Below, piece by piece: positions 58,442-64,000 of a stretch of DNA of 64,000 bases (positions are counted from its first letter, which is position 1; each line of letters starts with the position of its first letter). Under the pieces are notes generated by a model. That model was not told where the DNA came from and did no database searches. It saw nothing but the letters and a program-made list of their open reading frames with translations. The position numbers and the translations under genes were made by a program. Source of the stretch: Lutjanus erythropterus (lineage: Eukaryota > Chordata > Actinopteri > Lutjaniformes > Lutjanidae); assembly GCA_020091685.1 (NCBI GenBank), contig CM034605.1, positions 8,107,019 through 8,171,018 of the forward strand, written 5' to 3'.

Positions 58442-58988
58442 CGGAGACATCTGTCTACTGAAGGTCAACATTATATCTAATGTGATTGAATGAAATTTAA
58501 ATTAAAAGCTACTAGTACTATACTTTTAGTGATCCAAGTAGATTTTGAAATTGTTTAGTAATATATTGTATGCTTTATCATACAGTAACCATTTTCAAGC
58601 ATTTAAACAAGGCTGCAGCCAGGCCTGGAAATTTGTCATTTTAAGGGCAAAGCTACTTGGCCTTTGGTGTTGTCAACTCCAAATGCCATAAAATATTTTT
58701 AATATTTCTCAGTTTTCCAGCAGTTCATACCAGGCTCCAAATCAAACCCACCCTCGGTTATGAATACAGAGTTTCACTTGATGTTCCCCCAATCAGAATC
58801 TCAACAAAAGACAGTGTTGTCAAAAAACTTAATCGACAGGAATGAGGCAGAGGAGAAAAGGGCGAAATCAACATAGGCAGTGTGGGTGGGGCATCATGTC
58901 CTCTGTGGCCGCAGGGTCTACAATTTTTTGAGTGGCTGTGAGGCCAAACTGAAAAGGCACGGCGACCGCGACAGGCGATTCATGACCT

Positions 58989-59219
58989 CGCTTCAACTAA
59001 TGACTATTTTTGTTTTTTGATTACTCTGTTGATTATTTAGAATAAAATGCATCACGATTTCCCAGAGCCCAAAGTGACATCTTCAAATTGCTTCTTTTGT
59101 CCAACCAACAGTCCAAAACTCAAACAGTCTTTGACTGAAAATGACTGAAATGATTAATTGCTTATCAAAATAGTTGGTGATCAACATATCAATTAATCAA
59201 CTAATTATTGTCGCTCTAA
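58989..59219. mobile_element. hAT-type MITE, short copy
   Basis: It begins CTTCAACTAATGACTATTTT and ends CAACTAATTATTGTCGCTCT. The centre CACGATTTCCCAGAGCCCAA and GTCCAACCAACAGTCCAAAA matches the flanks of the insertion in the element at 33813-34519, so it is a less disrupted copy of the same family. Confidence 0.75.
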
Positions 59220-59796
59220 TTTAGACTGCCCTCCTTTGAAGAGTACAATAAGATGATTTTTAGGATCTTTTATGGTCTAAATGGAGAGGCCAGTCAGCTG
59301 TTTCACATCCTTCCATGTGGCCGCTGTTGTTTTCAAACCACTCCTAAGGATTTTCTTACTTGGCCCATTGTTACGGGGGCACCACCTCACAGAACTCAGC
59401 GGAGTTTTTTATTGTCAACCATCTTGCTCAGAGCTATTCATCCCTTTTAGATCCACGAGGGTCTGTGAAGTACAGGCCAGCAGATTTAACCGGACAGGGC
59501 CAGAGATTTAAAACATTGACCTGCCCGGTCTCAACAGCTGTGTGCTAATCCATTCCATTGCTCTGACTGTCCTCCCCCTTTTTCCTGCTCTGGTGAATAG
59601 CGAGGTCCTTAATGTGTGAGATCAAGAGGAAAATAAGGCTCTCCAAATGGAATCAAATCACACGGAGGGGCTGCCCGGCTTGCCGCAAAAGGCCTCAGCA
59701 GCATTAGGGGCCAGAATAAGACAGAGCAATTGGACTGTAATTCCTTTTCCAGCTATTAGCCAGTCACAGCTTGCCGTTTGCTCGGTTCGCTTCTCA

Positions 59797-59813
59797 CCCC
59801 CCCCCCCCCCCCC
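59797..59813. repeat. Poly(C) tract
   Basis: Seventeen C in a row. Confidence 0.95.
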
Positions 59814-61639
59814 AACCAACCAGTCTTTGATTAATTCATTAATTCACAAACAGAAGCTGAATCACATCTCGGCACTCGGCTGACTCAAATTGGATGCAGG
59901 GTAACAATCAGTCCCTCCCACCCCAGACTGATCTGACAAATAAAAAAATACAGCATTACTGAGTAAATAGATCTCTGTCCATTCGGCCTGATAATTTGTT
60001 GCATTTTCATGTTTTATTTATGCTCAGAGAAACTGCCTGCTCTCGTATATCACAAACCCAACGAGGCAAGGCGGGTTGGGGTGTATTGATTTGGGTTGAC
60101 TGTGCACCCCTCCACACAGCCCTACCCCTACAGCCCCTGCTACGCCCCTTGCAGTTTGTATTCGTCTCAAGCTTTTAGCCCTCTAGCCCTTGTGCATTGG
60201 CTCTCATTCAATGGTCCCCCTTCTTGGCGCTCACAAGGCCCAATCCCATTCCCATGCATTCAATATTCCCATTATAAGCTCATTAGTCTAGTCATTGTTT
60301 TGGGCTCATTAATAGGATATCCATCGCCTTAGACACCTCTGAATTACCATGTCACAGTGTGGCCCCTTTCACAGCATCACCAGTGGGTGGATTTGCAGAG
60401 TTGTGTGAGCGTGTGTGTCTCGCACTTGTGTGTGCCATGTCGACCTTGAGTTTGCTGACATGCCAGCCCCTCTAGAAACCTGCTGACACACTTCATGTAG
60501 ATACACATGCACCCACACATACACCCACCGAAGTCCTCCCTCCTCAGCCTCAGTTCCCCGCCCACTCGCTCCCAGAGGCTTGTCCGTCAGTGATGCAGGA
60601 GACAGCGGCAGGGGGGCTGGGGCTGGATCAGGGTTTTTAACATGCGAAGCAGGTTCTCCTGTGCGTACGTATTGATCCTCGGAGGGCTCCCAGGCCCCCT
60701 TTTTCCTTTCTTTCCCCGGCAGTGGAGGCCATTCATCACCGAGGCCATGACTGGAGAGCTCAAACAGCCGTCTCTGTCAGAAAATGGGCTGCGGCGGGCT
60801 GTGCCGTGCCACGCCGAACTGGCCTCTCTCATCAGGAGGGATGAAGCCTTGACACAGTGGCTCATGGCGTGATCTGTTCCTCTCACTCACAGGAGTCATC
60901 CATAGCGTGCTGGTCAATGCACAGTCATGCCTCTATAAAGCCGAGCTTCCCTTAACTGCTCTATTGGATTGCAGTGTTCTACTCTCACCTAACATGTTTT
61001 TATCGATTTGCGGGGAATGGAAAAGAAATCATAAAAAGAAGATACCGAGCAACCTTTTTTGCTCTTTGGTAAAAGCAACTTGTCTCACTGACAAGAAAAC
61101 AATCAAGTTTAAATGGTGCTGCCTCTGTAGGGTCATTTTTTAATCTGCGCTCAAAGAGGAAATATGAATCTGAATATCCAGGTCATGTTTGTCTCTGACA
61201 TCTCTCCCCCGGCTGGTGATTTATGCAAGTCTCCTGCAGTCTCCCTTCCTTCCTGCCTCCTGCCACACCTAGGTCCTCCCCCGCACCCTCATGTTTGATT
61301 GATAGTGACTTTTGACGCCATGGGGAGATGTGCGTCCCAGCTGAGCATGCCGAGTCTGGAGCTCCAGCCCCGGCCTAAGTTTGGGCCACGACAAGGACGT
61401 ACAGGGAGAAAGACAGATGGTGGGAGGGAGCAGAACGGAGCGTGGCCTCGGCGTCAGATGTGTTTTAAATAACTTTGACAGAGGAGTTTGAACCGTCTCT
61501 CTGGGCTGGAGCTAATCTGATGTGAGAGGATGCCACACTGAGGCTGATAGGACGCAGAGATAGAGGAAGGGGAGGGAACGGCAGAGGGAGGCATGGTGGG
61601 AGAGAGAAAGGGTAATAGAGGTGCTCACTCAGCTGGTGG

Positions 61640-61865
61640 GAAATCTGCCCTCTTCATCTTTTCATCTCTCCAGCCTCTCTCCTTCTCACTTTGCCCCTGC
61701 CTCCCTCACCCAGTTATATCCATTTACCACCAAGCCCAAGCTCCCCTCTCTCGTCTCTTCTTTCTCTTTCACACTTTGCGTCACGCTCTCTCCATCTCTC
61801 TCCCTGTCGTCCCCTTCGCTCACCAGCTCCCCCACCTCGTCGCTCCCTCCCTCTGTCTTTCACAG
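61640..61865. repeat. Pyrimidine-rich tract
   Basis: About 220 bp with very strong C+T bias on the plus strand (CTCTCTCC, CTTTCTCTTTC, CCCTCCCTCTGTC). It makes long spurious open frames. Confidence 0.7.
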
Positions 61866-62629
61866 ACGATTTAGGAAGTCACAGCCTCTCCCTTCCATTT
61901 ATGAAATTGCTCATGTTATTTCCTGCCCCCTCCACCCCCACCACCCCTGTGCCCAGCTCTCCCTCATAAGTCTTAGTGGATGCATCCTCTCTCCACAGAT
62001 AGTCCCTGAATGGCCCAATCCTCCATCCAGAAAGCACACAGCTCAGTGGTCAATGCTCTAAAAAAAACAAAAATTCATCCGGAGGGTAATATTCTCAGAC
62101 AGCACGACTAGCCTCTGACACCGCGACCTGGCCATAACACTGAGCATCCATTCTTAATCCCCACCCATGGCCTCTTGTTTACCTCGTCGCCCTCTGGCCA
62201 CTGTGAAAAGGCACATGCTGCCCCATTTTTCCCGTGGCTGTGTCTTTTTTATGGCTTATTGCTCTGAGGCCATCGCTGTTATGAGCGTTGTCCGAGTGCT
62301 GGTATAGTCAGAGAGATTTACAGGGCCTCGAAACATTTCTTTTTTCTTTTTTTCAAGTAATGCTGAAGCGCTGCACCTGTTTCAGGGCTTTGGAGGAGAG
62401 TGGCAGCAGCAGTATGGGATTATGCATTTATGACAGAGTACTCATATTTGTTTCATAAAAGTATTTGACCGAAGGAATGAGGAAATTCTGAACTGTTCTA
62501 CTTTGAAGAGGCCACCTTAGGATCAGGATTTGGGGTAAATTCAGCCAAAAAACCTGTATTAATAGGCCAATTTTACAGCTGACATTTTCACTTGTTATAG
62601 TCGGTAAAGCAAATGTGCTGCTATGAACA

Positions 62630-63130
62630 TTAAAGGGACAGTTCAGCCTCAAACCAAAAAGTAAATATATTTCCTCTGGCTGTTAGTGCTATTTATCCAT
62701 CTAGATAGTTTTGGTGTGAGTTGCAGAGTTTTTGAGATATCGGCTGTAGCCGTAGTTTGCCTTCTCTCCTACAGAGCGGGACTACATGGCAGTTGATTTG
62801 TGGTGCTCAAAGCAAAAAAGATTATAAAAGATCCACCTTGTTGTGAGCAGTTTTATGTAGGAACTACTTTTGTTCTGGTAGAAAAGAAAATAGCTCCAGT
62901 AGAATCTACTACAGAAAGAAAGTAGTTGTGATTTTTGGAAAGAGACACTGGTTTTGAATTTTTCAAATGTACTTTTAAGTACTTTAAGCACCATAAGCTA
63001 AGTGCCATTTAGTCCCATTTTATTGGAGAGAAGGCAGGCATCTCTACAGCCAGTATCTCCAAAACACTGCAACAGAGGAAAACAGAGGAAAAACATATAT
63101 TTTTGATTTTGGGGTGAACTTTCCCTTTAA
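62630..63130. mobile_element. TTAA-ended foldback element, 501 bp
   Basis: The ends are TTAAAGGGACAGTTCAGCC and GGGTGAACTTTCCCTTTAA. The arms pair: GTGAGTTGCAGAGTTTTTGA and GATATCGGCTGTAG against CTACAGCCAGTATCTCCAAA and CACTGCAAC; TGCCTTCTCTCC against GGAGAGAAGGCAGGCA. It shares words with the element at 27916-28734. Confidence 0.8.
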
Positions 63131-64000
63131 TGATGGCCTTGGTCCATTCAAAGGTTCCAGTAAGCTGTGAAAGTGTTCTAAGATGTGAACAGTAAACTAA
63201 TTAGATTTTAGCTATCATTAACTGTATTATTTATCTGTGATTTCCCTGTTAAAACGTCCTCTGTAAAAGAGGCCTGCAGTTTTTTTGCAACTTGGGAACA
63301 AGTTGTAAACACAACTCTGAAATATTGTCACATTATAAAGTTAAAGGGAACATTGTTGCTATCATACAGTTGCCTATTTACACTTCCAGCTGACATCGAG
63401 CAGCAAAGAATTTCAGGCAACCTGTTGAATTTAAGTCCAATACTCACTCTTCTTTTTACTCTGTTTTTCACCAACTGAGAGAGAGAAATGTCTGACTCTG
63501 TAGCTGCTAAACTGTGATCACCAGCTAGCTGCTATCTTTCTGTCTGCTGTTTGGTGCCGTGCGGGATACGATGGATTTATTTTAAAGTTGAAGAAAGGGG
63601 TGAGTGACTGGACGAAAACAAAGTTTGTTAATACTCTGTTGAGCTGGAGGGAACTGCAGAATGTGCTGCTAGTAGTAGAATGTGGGTTTGTCACTACAAG
63701 ACTCCCATTACATCACAGGTAGTCATTTGATCCATCGATAATGTAACACAACAAACACTACTGTCAGCCTCCATTGTTCTTGTCTTATTTTGTACATGGG
63801 CATTATCATAATTGATGTGTTAGCTTACTAGCTAACAAACTAAAACATGTAAATAAGACAGTTCCGATAGTTGTTGGAAGAAGATGTTGGAAGGTTTCTT
63901 TTTTTCATTTTTGGTGAAGGCTAACTTCTAGTCTGTATGCTAAGCTAGGCTAAACACTTTTTCCAAAATGTCAGAACATCAACAACGTTGTGTTATTATT
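63131..64000. other. Intergenic to window end
   Basis: Nothing definable was seen. The sequence is AT-rich with scattered TAGCTAGC-type words (63520, 63820). Confidence 0.5.

Larger units (their letters stand above)
59220..62629. other. Gene-free stretch with conserved-element-like blocks
   Basis: No coding gene. GC-richer unique blocks lie at 59640-59790, 60170-60370 (TATTCCCATTATAAGCTCAT, GGGCTCATTAATAGG), 60580-60890 and 62100-62340. Also present are a 17-C run at 59797-59813 and a pyrimidine-rich tract at 61640-61865. The blocks look like enhancers of a developmental gene, but this is inference. Confidence 0.35.

Noticed and set aside
58243..58493. Frames of Cys-Val or His-Thr repeats
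   Set aside because: They are translations of the (CA)n microsatellite.
61621..62061. A 146-codon Ser/Pro/Leu-rich frame
   Set aside because: It is produced by the pyrimidine-rich tract and has no domain.
33437..64000. MYOM2 or CSMD1, the next genes in human after KBTBD11
   Set aside because: I looked for Ig/FnIII-type or CUB/Sushi-type exons and saw none. Either the fish order differs or they lie further right.
1..64000. CRISPR arrays, prophage, operons or other microbial systems
   Set aside because: The window is vertebrate nuclear DNA. The repeats present are microsatellites and transposons.

Overview
This window is nuclear DNA from a bony fish, most likely a percomorph teleost. The genes have short exons with canonical GT/AG splice sites and long AT-rich introns. 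There are many (GT)n/(CA)n microsatellites. The interspersed repeats are of teleost type: hAT-like MITEs, TTAA-ended foldback elements and a tRNA-derived SINE. There is no bacterial-style gene packing, CRISPR array or prophage. The species cannot be read from the sequence.

Layout. (1) Positions 1-25620, plus strand: the 3' part of a Rho guanine nucleotide exchange factor gene of the ARHGEF10/ARHGEF10L family. Eleven coding exons join in one open frame of 626 codons plus the stop. They cover the PH-like region behind the catalytic DH domain and the whole C-terminal WD40-like (beta-propeller) half; the DH exons lie off the left edge. A probable 3' UTR intron follows the stop. (2) Inside one of its introns lies an intact tRNA-Ile(AAU) gene, with a decayed tRNA-Ile-like copy 1.1 kb upstream. 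(3) Positions 28.9-33.4 kb, plus strand: KBTBD11, with a CpG-rich 5' UTR exon, one 5' UTR intron and a single uninterrupted coding exon of 632 codons (BTB, BACK, Kelch). ARHGEF10 and KBTBD11 are also neighbours on human 8p23.3, which favours ARHGEF10 over its paralogue ARHGEF10L. (4) Positions 33.4-64 kb: no protein-coding gene that I can support. This stretch holds several well-delimited transposons, some nested, microsatellites, a possible spliced non-coding transcript at 40.7-42.2 kb with a CpG-containing promoter, and blocks that read like conserved non-coding elements of a gene desert (an inference, untested).

The two genes are not known to form a pathway. ARHGEF10 activates Rho GTPases. 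KBTBD11 is a BTB-Kelch protein, a class that often serves as CUL3 ubiquitin-ligase adaptors. They are tandem neighbours, about 3.3 kb from the ARHGEF10 3' UTR acceptor to the KBTBD11 promoter region.

The most notable signals are in the accessory DNA. A 1.41-kb hAT-type element at 49244-50653 has a perfect 8-bp target duplication. There are families of palindromic TTAA elements, one carrying a nested SINE. A 796-bp inverted repeat encloses a CpG-rich core with a short acidic ORF. A nested element at 56551-57330 shares its insert with a hAT MITE at 33.8-34.5 kb. I did not find a clearly new biological system. The candidates worth checking are the 37-kb foldback core, the 40.7-kb transcript and the 3' gene desert.
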